Assembly (NCBI GenBank): GCA_902780455.1
Contig: CACZFO010000009.1
Span: 1 to 60,563, forward strand
Reading direction: 5' to 3'
DNA length: 60,563 bases
From: an uncultured Bacteroidia bacterium
Lineage (GTDB): Bacteria > Bacteroidota > Bacteroidia > Bacteroidales > UBA932
The notes beneath the pieces are model-generated. The model was not told where the DNA came from and ran no database searches. It worked only from the letters and a program-made list of their open reading frames with translations. The position numbers and the translations under genes are program-made. Of the stretch, positions 28,711 to 37,279 are shown piece after piece (the first letter of the stretch is position 1; each line of letters opens with the position of its first letter).

Positions 28711-29166
28711 ATGTTAAAAAATGATATATATCCTCTGATGCTGCAGGAGCTGGAAGCTCTTATCTGCGGCGTTTCCAATAAGATAGGTGTGCTTGCAAAT
28801 GTGAGTGCACTAATAAAGGACCGCCTCGGTTTCTTCTGGGTGGGGTTCTATATGGTTGAAGACGGAAAGTTGCAGCTCGGTCCGTTCCAGGGTCCTGTTG
28901 CCTGCTATGAGATTCCTTTTGGCAAAGGTGTATGCGGCACTGCCTGGAAGGAAGGCAAGACCTTGGTCGTAAGAGATGTTGAGGAATTCCCAGGCCACAT
29001 TGCCTGCAGCAGCCTTTCCAGAAGCGAGATAGTTGTTCCAATCTTCAAGCAAGACAAGATAATAGGGGTTTTGGACATAGACAGTACGGAGGTCGGCACC
29101 TTTGATGAAACAGACAGGGAATATCTTGAGAAGGCCATGGATATTCTTTCAAGGAATCTTGCCTGA
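28711..29166 (+). CDS. Free methionine-(R)-sulfoxide reductase (GAF domain)
   Basis: 151 aa from the ATG at 28711 (7 codons shorter than the longest frame, which would start before the promoter box). Single GAF domain with the three conserved fRMsr cysteines in LGPFQGPVAC, GKGVCGTAW and FPGHIACSS, and SEIVVP after them. It reduces free Met-R-sulfoxide and belongs with other oxidative-stress functions in the window (FprA, rubredoxin). One gene from its own promoter. Confidence 0.92.
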   Translation: MLKNDIYPLMLQELEALICGVSNKIGVLANVSALIKDRLGFFWVGFYMVEDGKLQLGPFQGPVACYEIPFGKGVCGTAWKEGKTLVVRDVEEFPGHIACSSLSRSEIVVPIFKQDKIIGVLDIDSTEVGTFDETDREYLEKAMDILSRNLA

Positions 29167-29184
29167 TAATTCAAAACAAACTAT

Positions 29185-29192
29185 TATATTTG
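29185..29192 (+). promoter_or_regulatory. Rubredoxin promoter, -7 box
   Basis: TATATTTG (TAnnTTTG), 56 nt before the rubredoxin ATG. Confidence 0.6.
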
Positions 29193-29248
29193 TTCAGCGA
29201 CATGTACGCTGCAAAGAAACAATAAACAACAACTAAAACAATAAAGAC

Positions 29249-29410
29249 ATGAAAAAGTACGAGTGCGAGCCATGCGGCTACATCTATGACCCTGCTGAGG
29301 GCGATCCGGACGGAGGTATTGCTCCAGGAACACCTTTTGAGGACATTCCAGACACTTGGGTATGCCCACTTTGCGGTGCTGCCAAGAGTGATTTCAAAGT
29401 AATTGACTAG
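29249..29410 (+). CDS. Rubredoxin
   Basis: 53 aa. The two iron-binding CxxC knuckles, CEPC (residues 6-9) and CPLC (39-42), with the typical [10 protein letters not shown] and PDTWVCP surroundings, identify a classical small rubredoxin. One-electron carrier in the cytoplasm, the probable donor to the FprA flavodiiron protein encoded at 4397-5593. Single-gene unit with its own promoter and a terminator about 80 bp downstream. Confidence 0.95.
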   Translation: MKKYECEPCGYIYDPAEGDPDGGIAPGTPFEDIPDTWVCPLCGAAKSDFKVID

Positions 29411-29489
29411 AATACATATTCTTACTTCTCAGGCTTAAGTACAGGGTTTTACTTTTTTGACTTGAGTAACTGGTCACTTTTCAACTTTA

Positions 29490-29522
29490 ACAGCTGCAAT
29501 CAATTGCGGCTGTTTTTGTTTC
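29490..29522 (+). terminator. Rubredoxin terminator
   Basis: Ten-pair stem ACAGCTGCAA / TTGCGGCTGT (one G-U pair), loop TCAA, followed by TTTTGTTT. Confidence 0.7.
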
Positions 29523-29526
29523 CCAC

Positions 29527-29575
<49 letters not shown>

Positions 29576-29619
29576 ACATCTTAGTCCTATCATCATAATC
29601 TCCTACCTCAAAGAAAATG

Positions 29620-29653
29620 AAAAACGCTTCCTATGGAATCAGGAGGCGTTTTT
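29620..29653. terminator. Bidirectional terminator hairpin
   Basis: Thirteen-pair stem AAAAACGCTTCCT / AGGAGGCGTTTTT with one G-U pair and an 8-nt loop; T-rich on both exit sides. It lies 24 bp after the stop of the minus-strand lipoprotein gene and most likely ends that transcript. Confidence 0.8.
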
Positions 29654-29676
29654 CTCTTTATCTGGTAATGTTGTCA

Positions 29677-30567
29677 TTATTCAACTTTGGAATATATTGT
29701 CGAGTTGTTAAGTTCTGTTCCAAAAGTCAGTCCATAGAATGAACCATCCGGACAATCTATGAAGGAAAGTGCATAAAACTCTTGTCCCGGATGTGTAGAT
29801 TCATATTGTTCCTTATCGGCAAGAGCAGATTCTGGAAGAACCGTATTCTTATTGAGAGGATAGCGGGTCTCTTTCCACTGAAAACCAAAGCCACGGTCAT
29901 GCAAGACTACTGTCTTGACAAGACCATTATCGCGAATAAACATGACATTATCTCCTAAGTCATTCACAGCACCGAGGATAGGAACATTGCCATATTTATT
30001 TCTAACACAGTTAATAGAAGTCCTCATGTCATACCACCATATTGAGCGGTTGAAATTATTATGTGAGCATGCCAGAAGAGTGCCGTTTTCATCAATGACG
30101 ATATTGTACCTGAGATTGTCTATCTTTTTAGAACCATCATCAAACGGAGCAATACAACTGAATTCGTATTGTTTTTTGTCTATTCCGTTTCTGGAGACTT
30201 CTATTACATAGAAATTATCGCTGTTGTAATCTTCGTTTTTTATTCCGGTTCCAATATACGTTTTAGCAACCTCTCTTGGGATGGCGTATAAGAAATCGTC
30301 TGAATTGAAGGCTTTTTCTGAAACCATCCATATCCCGTTGAGGTAAATGGTCGTGCCGTTATAACCATCTTCATCGGTAAAATGAATATCTGTCTTGCCG
30401 TCAAGCTGGTTAGATATGTCAATAATTTTGGCAGCGGGGAAGCGTGTCTTGAAATCATATAAAACATGCTCATCTACAGTTGGCTGAACATCCAAAGTAT
30501 TGCGCTCGCAGGAGCATGTGAGCAGCGGGGCAAAAGCAAATAATACAATAAACGCAAATTGTTTCAT
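29677..30567 (-). CDS. Putative lipoprotein, possible PepSY-like domains
   Basis: 296 aa from the ATG at 30567 (a longer frame from 30606 would begin upstream of the promoter box). Signal peptide with a lipobox at LLTCSC (about residues 14-19). The mature part has two segments with the pattern of the Bacteroidota PepSY-like/BLIP-like repeat, for example FPAAKIIDISNQLDGK followed by IHFTDEDGYN and IYLNGIWMVSEK. The family call is tentative. The gene is visibly AT-richer than its neighbours, stands alone between its own promoter and a bidirectional terminator, and may be a recent arrival. Confidence 0.6.
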   Translation of the reverse strand: MKQFAFIVLFAFAPLLTCSCERNTLDVQPTVDEHVLYDFKTRFPAAKIIDISNQLDGKTDIHFTDEDGYNGTTIYLNGIWMVSEKAFNSDDFLYAIPREVAKTYIGTGIKNEDYNSDNFYVIEVSRNGIDKKQYEFSCIAPFDDGSKKIDNLRYNIVIDENGTLLACSHNNFNRSIWWYDMRTSINCVRNKYGNVPILGAVNDLGDNVMFIRDNGLVKTVVLHDRGFGFQWKETRYPLNKNTVLPESALADKEQYESTHPGQEFYALSFIDCPDGSFYGLTFGTELNNSTIYSKVE

Positions 30568-30594
30568 GATTCGTTTATAAATTTTAAAGGGCGG

Positions 30595-30602
30595 CAAATT
30601 TA
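30595..30602 (-). promoter_or_regulatory. Lipoprotein gene promoter, -7 box
   Basis: TAAATTTG on the minus strand (TAnnTTTG), 27 nt before the ATG at 30567. Confidence 0.65.
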
Positions 30603-30712
30603 GCAATTATTCAAACAAGTTATCCTTCACTGAGGATTCCATCTGGATGCTAAAAGACATTTCAGCAGTTCAAGTGTGGCTATCGACACAGGGATAGGGA
30701 CGTTGGGCACGT

Positions 30713-31921
30713 TTAACGGCGGAGCTGTCGGCAGATGGATTGTGCGGCAGCGAAGCCGGTGGTCCAGGCGGCCTGGAGGTTGAAGCCGCCGGTAATGGCA
30801 TCTATGTCAAGGACTTCTCCTGCAAAGTACAGGTCCGGATGGTTTTTGGACTGGAGGGTGTTAGGGTCGATTTCATTTAGGCTGACTCCGCCGCAGGTTA
30901 CGAATTCTTCCTTGAATTTTCCTTTGGCTGTGATCTGGTAGGTGTCAGATACAATTGTGGCGGAAAGCCTGTTGAGCTGCTTTGAGCCGACTTCTGCACA
31001 GCGGATGTCTTCTCTTATCTGAGCTCTGGATATGAGGTGGTTCCAGAGTCTGGACGTTATTGACGGGACATTTATGGATGAGAGCTTCTTATGCTCGTTT
31101 TCCGCGATGGTCTTGAGTATGATGCTCTTTGCCTGGTCCTGGGTTTGGGACAGCCAGTTGACTGACAGCGGTGCGCAGTAACTGTTGTCGCTGAGGAATT
31201 TGGCGGCATAGGACGAGAGCTTGAGGGTGGCAGGACCGCTGGCGCCCCAGTCTGTGAGCAGTAGGATGCCCCGGCTTTTGAACTTGGTTGCGGGAATGCT
31301 CAGGGTAGCATTGTCTGCCACGGTGCCGCTGAGGGCGTTGAGGCCGCTGTCTTTTATCTCGAATGTGAAAAGGGAAGGAACCGGCTTTTCAAATGCTATG
31401 TTGAGCGGGCTCAGCAGTTTGTAGCCGTTTGCGGTCTTCTTGCCTCCGGTTGTGACGACTTTGATATCTTCCTTGAGAGCGGTGACGTCTTCGACCTTGT
31501 GGTTTGTAAGTATTTCTACATTCTCTTGTTTTAAAAGGCTTTCCAGGGTACGGACAATCTCCAAAGCGTCCTGTGACTTTGGAAATACGCAGTGGTCTTC
31601 CTGGGCTACAAGTCTTACTCCATGGCTCTCAAACCATTTGACGGTGTCTTCAGGTGAAAAGACGTTGAAAAGCCTTTTGATCAGGCGGTGGCCTCTTGGA
31701 TAGATGCTCTCGAAGTTTGTAATCGTGCCTTTTGTATCGCGATAACCGTCAAAAGTATTGGTGAGGTTGCATCTGCCTCCGCCGGTTATGGCAACCTTGG
31801 CAAGAAGCCTGTCCTGAGACTCATAGATGCGCACGACAGTATCAGGCAACAGCCTTTTGAGCTCTATTGCGCAGAAACAGCCTGCAGCTCCGCCGCCTAT
31901 TATCGCGATGCTTTTTGACAT
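30713..31921 (-). CDS. HI0933-family FAD-dependent flavoprotein
   Basis: 402 aa from the ATG at 31921 (the frame stays open a further 60 codons inside the upstream gene, but MSKSIAIIGGGAAG is the obvious N-terminus). Rossmann GGGAAG for FAD, the family signature ITGGGRCNLTN near residue 50, and the C-terminal GEVLDIDAITGGFNLQ. BaiN/HI0933-type oxidoreductase; physiological substrate unknown. The start lies 22 bp inside the 3' end of the metallophosphoesterase gene, so the two are translationally linked. Confidence 0.9.
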   Translation of the reverse strand: MSKSIAIIGGGAAGCFCAIELKRLLPDTVVRIYESQDRLLAKVAITGGGRCNLTNTFDGYRDTKGTITNFESIYPRGHRLIKRLFNVFSPEDTVKWFESHGVRLVAQEDHCVFPKSQDALEIVRTLESLLKQENVEILTNHKVEDVTALKEDIKVVTTGGKKTANGYKLLSPLNIAFEKPVPSLFTFEIKDSGLNALSGTVADNATLSIPATKFKSRGILLLTDWGASGPATLKLSSYAAKFLSDNSYCAPLSVNWLSQTQDQAKSIILKTIAENEHKKLSSINVPSITSRLWNHLISRAQIREDIRCAEVGSKQLNRLSATIVSDTYQITAKGKFKEEFVTCGGVSLNEIDPNTLQSKNHPDLYFAGEVLDIDAITGGFNLQAAWTTGFAAAQSICRQLRR

Positions 31922-32748
31922 GGTTGGGGCACGATGGTTATATTGACCAGTTCCGGACGGTTGAAGAAGCGGGGAATGCGGGTGCTTTCCCTTGCCAGAC
32001 CGCGGTTTACGATTATGTTCCGGCTTCCGAAATTGTAGATACCGCCGGTATATTTGGTAGGGGCGCAATGGTCCGGTGCATAAATTCCTTCCCTCTGCCA
32101 CGGAAGACGGAACTGCCCGCCGTGATAGTGGCCGGCAAGCACCAGGTCGTATCCTGAGACAGTCACGAACCTTTCTACATACTCCGGACGGTGGTTGAGA
32201 AAAATTGTATAGAATTCATGGTTTGCCTTTTCCGAAAGAGAATCAACGCTGACAAGCAGATGGTCCCACATTATGAATTCTGTAACGTCAGGGATTCCGC
32301 AGAGGTTTATGGAATCCTTGCCGTTAACTATGGTATCTATCTGTCTGTCAAGTATCTTGATGTTGGCTGCCAAAACAATCCTCTTCATGGAATCAAGGTT
32401 GCCGCTCTTGACCTCGTGGTTGCCTGAGGTATAGTAGCATCTGTATCTCGGCCCGATGTTGTTTAGGAGTTCGGTGGCTCTGTCCATTGGAAGGATATCG
32501 TCGAAAATGTCTCCTCCCAGCAGGACCAGGTCAGGGTTGAACTTGTCTATCTGCCTTACGACCCTCCTTCCGCCCTTGCCGTACCTGCATGAGTGGAAGT
32601 CAGTTATGAAGGTTATCTTCAGAGGCTGGGTAACCTTGTCCGAACTGATTGTATAGTGCCTGACTTTCATCCTGCAGTCAAGGCCGCAGGCCAGAAAGAG
32701 CAGGAAGGCTATGAGGATTATCCTTATTATTGTTCTGAAGGTTTTCAT
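31900..32748 (-). CDS. Membrane-anchored metallophosphoesterase (YaeI-like)
   Basis: 282 aa. An N-terminal hydrophobic segment (about 8-24, ending near a Cys) anchors or exports it. Calcineurin-like metal-binding motifs in order: ITDFHSC (D-x-H), GGDIFDD, SGNHEV, and a final LAGHYHGG. Similar proteins hydrolyse UDP-diacylglucosamine or act as general phosphodiesterases. Its -7 box is 7 nt from the ATG. Shares a transcript with the HI0933 gene. Confidence 0.87.
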   Translation of the reverse strand: MKTFRTIIRIILIAFLLFLACGLDCRMKVRHYTISSDKVTQPLKITFITDFHSCRYGKGGRRVVRQIDKFNPDLVLLGGDIFDDILPMDRATELLNNIGPRYRCYYTSGNHEVKSGNLDSMKRIVLAANIKILDRQIDTIVNGKDSINLCGIPDVTEFIMWDHLLVSVDSLSEKANHEFYTIFLNHRPEYVERFVTVSGYDLVLAGHYHGGQFRLPWQREGIYAPDHCAPTKYTGGIYNFGSRNIIVNRGLARESTRIPRFFNRPELVNITIVPQPCQKASR

Positions 32749-32755
32749 TCTGGCT

Positions 32756-32763
32756 CAAAGATA
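32756..32763 (-). promoter_or_regulatory. Metallophosphoesterase promoter, -7 box next to the start codon
   Basis: TATCTTTG on the minus strand (TAnnTTTG), 7 nt before the ATG at 32748. It lies just downstream of the MFS stop (32770), showing a separate promoter. Confidence 0.6.
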
Positions 32764-32769
32764 GTAAAG

Positions 32770-33951
32770 TTAACGGAGAGCATTCCTGCGGTAGTGTTTT
32801 CCGGTAACCCAGAAGAACATTGCCACACCCAGCAGGTGGAATGCCACGGAAGACCAGAAGGCTGTCTGGTAGCCGAAGTTTTCGCTGAATATGCCTCCCA
32901 GGAGTATTCCGATTCCCATGCCCAGGTCCCACGAAGTGAGCAGGGTGGAGTTGGCCGTGGCCCTTCGGTTGTTCTCGGCGAGGTTTATTATCATGTTCTG
33001 GAATGCAGGCCAGATATGGCCGTTTCCCAGGCCGATCAGTATGGCTGAACCGTAATAGCCTATAGGCGACGGCCAGGCTATGAATATGGTGTATCCGACG
33101 GTTGAGATAAGGATTCCCTCAACTGCGTTGCCGATGAGCCTTCCTTTGCGCAAAGCCTTTGCTCCCTGGATCCTGGAGGCCATCAGTCCTATGGCAAGCA
33201 GCATGAAGTAGGTGCCGGTTCCGGAGGTTATTCCAAGTTTTTCCTTGCCGTAGATTGCCAGGTAGCTGCTCAGGACTCCGTAGCAGTAGCCGAAGAGCAT
33301 CATGTTTGAGGCAATGGCCCACCCCTTGAGCAGGAAGAAGCGGTCCAATGACAGGGTCTTCTTGTCAGGAACAATTTCCTTCTTAGGTGCGTCTATGCTG
33401 CCCGCAGCCCAAAGTGCAAGGGCGGCAACCGCGAACGCAAGCCAGAACAGCAGCTGGAAGTTGTTGGTATACTTGTAGATAAGTATTCCTATGGTAGGGG
33501 CGAAAGCACTTCCCAGATTGTTGCTCAGGCCGTAAAGGCCGATACCTTCCGTCCTCCGCGACGAAGGAAGCACGTCTATGGCCATTGTACTGTTGGCTAC
33601 CGTGCAGGCTCCGAACGGGGCTCCGTGAAGGGTCCTCACTATGGTGAACAGCAGCAGGGAGCTGGCGGCAAGATAGCTGCCGAACATCACGAAGTTGGCA
33701 ATTAAGAAAACAACCAGGACCTTCTTTCGGTTGAAAGAATCTGCAATGAATCCGGAAAACGGCCTGGCAGCCAGGGCCAGCAGTATGTAGCCGCTGAGTA
33801 CGAATCCTATGGTATCCTTGGTGGAGTGGAAAGTTTCGCTCAGGTAGAGCGGAAGGAGAGGGGTTATCAGGTAGAACGAGAAGAACAGGCAGAAATTGAC
33901 TGCCATCACCTTAGCGTAGTTCTTGTTCCAAAGTTTCTCCTTTACTTCCAT
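32770..33951 (-). CDS. MFS transporter
   Basis: 393 aa from the ATG at 33951; the longer open frame would run through the promoter box and into the opposite gene. Twelve predicted helices. The MFS loop 2-3 motif appears as RPFSGFIADSFNRKK (G-x-x-x-D-x-x-x-R-K/R pattern), which places it with the drug-exporter-like MFS families. Substrate unknown. The -7 box is 8 nt upstream of the ATG. Confidence 0.87.
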   Translation of the reverse strand: MEVKEKLWNKNYAKVMAVNFCLFFSFYLITPLLPLYLSETFHSTKDTIGFVLSGYILLALAARPFSGFIADSFNRKKVLVVFLIANFVMFGSYLAASSLLLFTIVRTLHGAPFGACTVANSTMAIDVLPSSRRTEGIGLYGLSNNLGSAFAPTIGILIYKYTNNFQLLFWLAFAVAALALWAAGSIDAPKKEIVPDKKTLSLDRFFLLKGWAIASNMMLFGYCYGVLSSYLAIYGKEKLGITSGTGTYFMLLAIGLMASRIQGAKALRKGRLIGNAVEGILISTVGYTIFIAWPSPIGYYGSAILIGLGNGHIWPAFQNMIINLAENNRRATANSTLLTSWDLGMGIGILLGGIFSENFGYQTAFWSSVAFHLLGVAMFFWVTGKHYRRNALR

Positions 33952-33959
33952 AGCGGAGG

Positions 33960-33967
33960 CAAATTTA
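33960..33967 (-). promoter_or_regulatory. MFS promoter, -7 box next to the start codon
   Basis: TAAATTTG on the minus strand (TAnnTTTG), 8 nt before the ATG at 33951 and 1 bp away from the opposing uvrA-like box. Confidence 0.65.
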
Positions 33968-33968
33968 G

Positions 33969-33976
33969 TATTTTTG
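33969..33976 (+). promoter_or_regulatory. uvrA-like gene promoter, -7 box
   Basis: TATTTTTG (TAnnTTTG), 17 nt before the ATG at 33994. An AGGAG ribosome binding site follows at 33986-33990. Confidence 0.6.
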
Positions 33977-33993
33977 AATGTTAATAGGAGTTT

Positions 33994-36249
33994 ATGTTTG
34001 ACAATATAACTATAAGGGGAGCCAGGGAAAATAACCTCAAGGACATATCGCTGAGCATTCCCAAGCATAAGATAACGGTTTTTACAGGTGTTTCAGGCTC
34101 CGGCAAGAGTTCGCTGGTGCTGGACACGATTGCGGCAAAGAGCCGCCGGGAACTCAATGACACCTTTCCCACCTTCGTGCAGAAGTATCTGCCAAAATAC
34201 GGCAGGCCTCATGTGGATTCCATTGAGAACCTTCCGATAGCAATCGTGATAGACCAGAAGAAGCCTGCATCCAATTCCCGCTCTACGGTGGGTACTTACA
34301 CGGATATCTATTCGCTTCTGAGACTGTTGTTTTCAAGGGTCGGAAAGCCTTTTGTGGGTTATGCCGAGAGCTTTTCATTCAACCATCCTGACGGGAGCTG
34401 CCCAAGATGCGCAGGTCTGGGAGAGATACGTGAACTCGACATCCATAAGCTGGTGGATTTTGACAAGAGCCTCAACGATGAGGACACGATCCACTACATA
34501 GCCTTTCACAAAGGTGGCTGGAGATGGATCCGCTACGCCCACAGCGGCCTGTTTGACCTTGACAAGAAGATAAAGGACTACAGCCCGGAGGAACTGGACC
34601 TGTTCCTGAACTCTCCCCAGATAAAGCTCAAGAATCCTCCTTCCAACTGGCCCAGGACGGCAAAGTATGAGGGGCTGATTCCAAGGATGTACCGCAGCAT
34701 CATCAACTCGGAGGAGGGCCTCCTTCACAGTGCCGTGCTGAATCCGATGCTCAGGATGGGCACCTGTCCGGACTGCGGCGGTACGCGCCTGAACAAGAAG
34801 ATACTTTCCTGCAAGATAGAAGGAAAGAACATCGCAGAGGCCACATCAATGTCAATCAGAAAGCTTAACGCCTGGATAAAGACAATCCCGGATCCTCTGG
34901 CAGAAGACCTCAAGGCCGCAATAGGGGCAAGGCTGACTGCTCTTGAGGAAATAGGACTGGGATATATCAGCCTAGACCGCCCGATAGGAACCCTTTCCGG
35001 AGGTGAGGCTCAGCGATGCAAGATTGCAAAGTACATCAACTCATCTCTTTCGGATGTCATGTACATCCTTGACGAACCGAGCATCGGATTGCATAACAAG
35101 GATATAGAGCGGATGAAACATTCTGTCAGGAGGCTCCGCGATGCAGGAAATACCGTGCTTCTGGTAGAGCATCACCGCGAGATGATAAGCATAGCCGACC
35201 ATGTGGTGGACATGGGCCCAGGGCCGGGTTCAGAAGGCGGAAACGTCATATTTGAAGGAAGTTACAGCCAGCTTCTTGGCAGCGGAACAGATACCGGAAG
35301 GATGCTTGGGGCAAGCACTGCCTTCAAGGACAGTATCCGCATTGCGGAGAGTTTCTTCCATTTGGAAAATGCCAATCTGCACAACCTCAAGAGCGTGACG
35401 GTTGACCTTCCGCTGAACTTGTTCTGCGTAGTTGCGGGTGTTGCCGGAAGCGGCAAGAGCTCACTGATGGAAGCCTTCATGAACTCACGGGGTGGAGACG
35501 ACATGATATATGTAAGCCAGAAGAGCATCGGGATAAGCCTCAGAAGCACTCCGGCCACCTACATGGATGTGGCTGACCTCATACGCAAGATGTTTGCAAA
35601 GGCTAACAAGAAGCAGGAGACCTTCTTTGCCTTCAACGGCAAGGGAGCCTGCCCAGTGTGCGGAGGAAAGGGGGTTGTGGTTGCAGAAATGGCTTTCATG
35701 GACAGCATAGAGACCGTTTGCGAGGCCTGCAAGGGTCTCCGGTATTCCCAGGAGGCCCTTCAGTACCATCTGGAAAGCCCTGAAACCCACGAAGTAATGG
35801 ACATAGCCCAGGTAATGGACCTGTCCGTCAGGAAAGCATCCCTGTTTTTCAAGGGGACTGCGGTAGAGCAGCGCCTGAAGCCGATGATGGATGTGGGCCT
35901 GGGGTACCTGCACCTGAACCAGGCTCTTTCAACGCTTTCAGGAGGAGAACTCCAGAGGCTCAAGATAGCTTCGTACCTTAAGGAAAAAGGCAAGATATTC
36001 ATTATCGACGAACCTACGGACGGCCTTCATCCAAAGGATGTCGCATCGCTTGTGGCTCTGTTTGAGAAGATGGTGGACCAGGGAAACTCCATCTATGTGA
36101 TAGAGCACAACATAGATGTAATCAAATCTGCTGACCATGTGATAGAGATGGGGCCGGGAGCCGGAGAAGACGGAGGGCGGGTCACCTACAGCGGTACGCC
36201 AAGGGGCATGAAAGACTGCCCGTCGTCGGTTACGGCTTCTTACCTATAG
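33994..36249 (+). CDS. UvrA paralogue (UvrA2/DrrC-like ABC ATPase), short form
   Basis: 751 aa against about 940 for the excision-repair UvrA. It keeps two ABC ATPase halves, each with Walker A (GVSGSGKSS at about 33-41; GVAGSGKSS in the second half), signature LSGGEAQR/LSGGELQR, and Walker B (MYILDEPSIGL; IFIIDEPTDGL). Zinc-finger cysteines are kept (CPRC, CPDCGG, CPVCGG...CEAC). The shortening fits absence of the UvrB-binding domain between the first Walker A and the signature. Such paralogues are linked to drug self-resistance or DNA-damage tolerance; function here unknown. It has a true AGGAG ribosome binding site, rare in this window. Confidence 0.88.
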   Translation: MFDNITIRGARENNLKDISLSIPKHKITVFTGVSGSGKSSLVLDTIAAKSRRELNDTFPTFVQKYLPKYGRPHVDSIENLPIAIVIDQKKPASNSRSTVGTYTDIYSLLRLLFSRVGKPFVGYAESFSFNHPDGSCPRCAGLGEIRELDIHKLVDFDKSLNDEDTIHYIAFHKGGWRWIRYAHSGLFDLDKKIKDYSPEELDLFLNSPQIKLKNPPSNWPRTAKYEGLIPRMYRSIINSEEGLLHSAVLNPMLRMGTCPDCGGTRLNKKILSCKIEGKNIAEATSMSIRKLNAWIKTIPDPLAEDLKAAIGARLTALEEIGLGYISLDRPIGTLSGGEAQRCKIAKYINSSLSDVMYILDEPSIGLHNKDIERMKHSVRRLRDAGNTVLLVEHHREMISIADHVVDMGPGPGSEGGNVIFEGSYSQLLGSGTDTGRMLGASTAFKDSIRIAESFFHLENANLHNLKSVTVDLPLNLFCVVAGVAGSGKSSLMEAFMNSRGGDDMIYVSQKSIGISLRSTPATYMDVADLIRKMFAKANKKQETFFAFNGKGACPVCGGKGVVVAEMAFMDSIETVCEACKGLRYSQEALQYHLESPETHEVMDIAQVMDLSVRKASLFFKGTAVEQRLKPMMDVGLGYLHLNQALSTLSGGELQRLKIASYLKEKGKIFIIDEPTDGLHPKDVASLVALFEKMVDQGNSIYVIEHNIDVIKSADHVIEMGPGAGEDGGRVTYSGTPRGMKDCPSSVTASYL

Positions 36250-37197
36250 CAGGAAGAACATGGCCACGCCAGCCATGCTGAGGGTTACGCCTATCATTTC
36301 GCGGAACTTTACTTTCTGCTTGTAGATCAGGCAGTAAGGCAGTATGATCAGGACCGGTGTAAGGGCCATCAGGGTCTGTGCAATCCCGGCATTGGTATAT
36401 TGCACGGCCATCAGGGAGAATCCCACTCCCAGGAACGGTCCGAAGAACGTGGTCAGCATTGCGTAGGAGAATCCTTTCCTGTCTTTTGGAGCCTGAACCA
36501 GTTTATGCAGGTTCTTCTGAAGTCCCATAATCGCGATGAAACCGAGAGCTCCAACCATCGCCCTCATCATTGTTGCTGCAAAAGGCATCATGCTCTCCAT
36601 CATCCGTGGAGCGTCTGCGGGAATGTCCTGGCTGTAGTGGTTCATTCCTATCTTGCTCAGTACCAGTCCAACACCCTGGCCGATTCCGGCGCCGAGGCCC
36701 AGGAACACACCTTTAACGGGGATTGTGAATCCGATCCTCTTTTTATGGTCTCCTTCCTTGTCTTCTTTCTTGCTGAGTATGGAAACGGCTATTCCGCTCA
36801 GGGTAACGGCCATTGCCAGCCAAGACTTGCCTTCCATCCTTTCTCCGAGCAGGATCCAGCCTGCTATGGCGGCTGTAGGGGGAGCAAGTGTCATGAACAG
36901 TTGCCCGAACCGGGCTCCCATCACCAGATATGAATTGAAAAGGCAGAAATCTCCGAAGGTGTAGCCCACCAGGGCTGAAAGTCCGAGCCAGAACCAGGCC
37001 TGTTTTCCAGCATAGACAGGATAGGGGGAGCCTGTGGTCAGCATCAGGGTAATCGCGATGAAGATGGTGGCCAGAGTCAGCCTTATAATGTTGACGGTCA
37101 TTGCTCCCAGCCTGTGGCTGGCCACATCTGCAAACAATGCGGTAGCGGTCCAAAGTACGGCCACAAACAACGCCAGAAGTTCTCCTAAATGCTCCAT
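36244..37197 (-). CDS. EamA/DMT-superfamily transporter
   Basis: 317 aa from the ATG at 37197 (an in-frame TTG at 37227 coincides with the promoter box). Ten predicted transmembrane helices in two EamA repeats of about 145 residues, separated by a charged linker (KKEDKEGDHKKR, about 153-164). Metabolite exporter of unknown substrate. Its 3' end overlaps the uvrA-like gene by 6 bp; it is divergent from the beta-propeller gene. Confidence 0.88.
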   Translation of the reverse strand: MEHLGELLALFVAVLWTATALFADVASHRLGAMTVNIIRLTLATIFIAITLMLTTGSPYPVYAGKQAWFWLGLSALVGYTFGDFCLFNSYLVMGARFGQLFMTLAPPTAAIAGWILLGERMEGKSWLAMAVTLSGIAVSILSKKEDKEGDHKKRIGFTIPVKGVFLGLGAGIGQGVGLVLSKIGMNHYSQDIPADAPRMMESMMPFAATMMRAMVGALGFIAIMGLQKNLHKLVQAPKDRKGFSYAMLTTFFGPFLGVGFSLMAVQYTNAGIAQTLMALTPVLIILPYCLIYKQKVKFREMIGVTLSMAGVAMFFLL

Positions 37198-37224
37198 TGT
37201 GCAACCAAAAGGGTTTTCGGCCGT

Positions 37225-37232
37225 CAAATATA
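37225..37232 (-). promoter_or_regulatory. EamA transporter promoter, -7 box
   Basis: TATATTTG on the minus strand (TAnnTTTG), 27 nt before the ATG. Confidence 0.65.
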
Positions 37233-37246
37233 AGAGAATTATTTCC

Positions 37247-37254
37247 TAAATTTG
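37247..37254 (+). promoter_or_regulatory. Beta-propeller gene promoter, -7 box
   Basis: TAAATTTG (TAnnTTTG), 25 nt before the ATG at 37280. Confidence 0.65.
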
Positions 37255-37279
37255 GATGAATTAAACAAAGTTTACTGCC

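Noticed and set aside
31900..32101. N-terminal extension of the HI0933 flavoprotein from an earlier start
   Set aside because: The extra 60 residues lie inside the metallophosphoesterase gene and have no family similarity; the FAD-binding start MSKSIAIIGGG is at 31921.
33952..34068. N-terminal extension of the MFS protein
   Set aside because: It would include the promoter box of the gene and the opposite uvrA-like start; the ATG at 33951 gives a normal MFS N-terminus.
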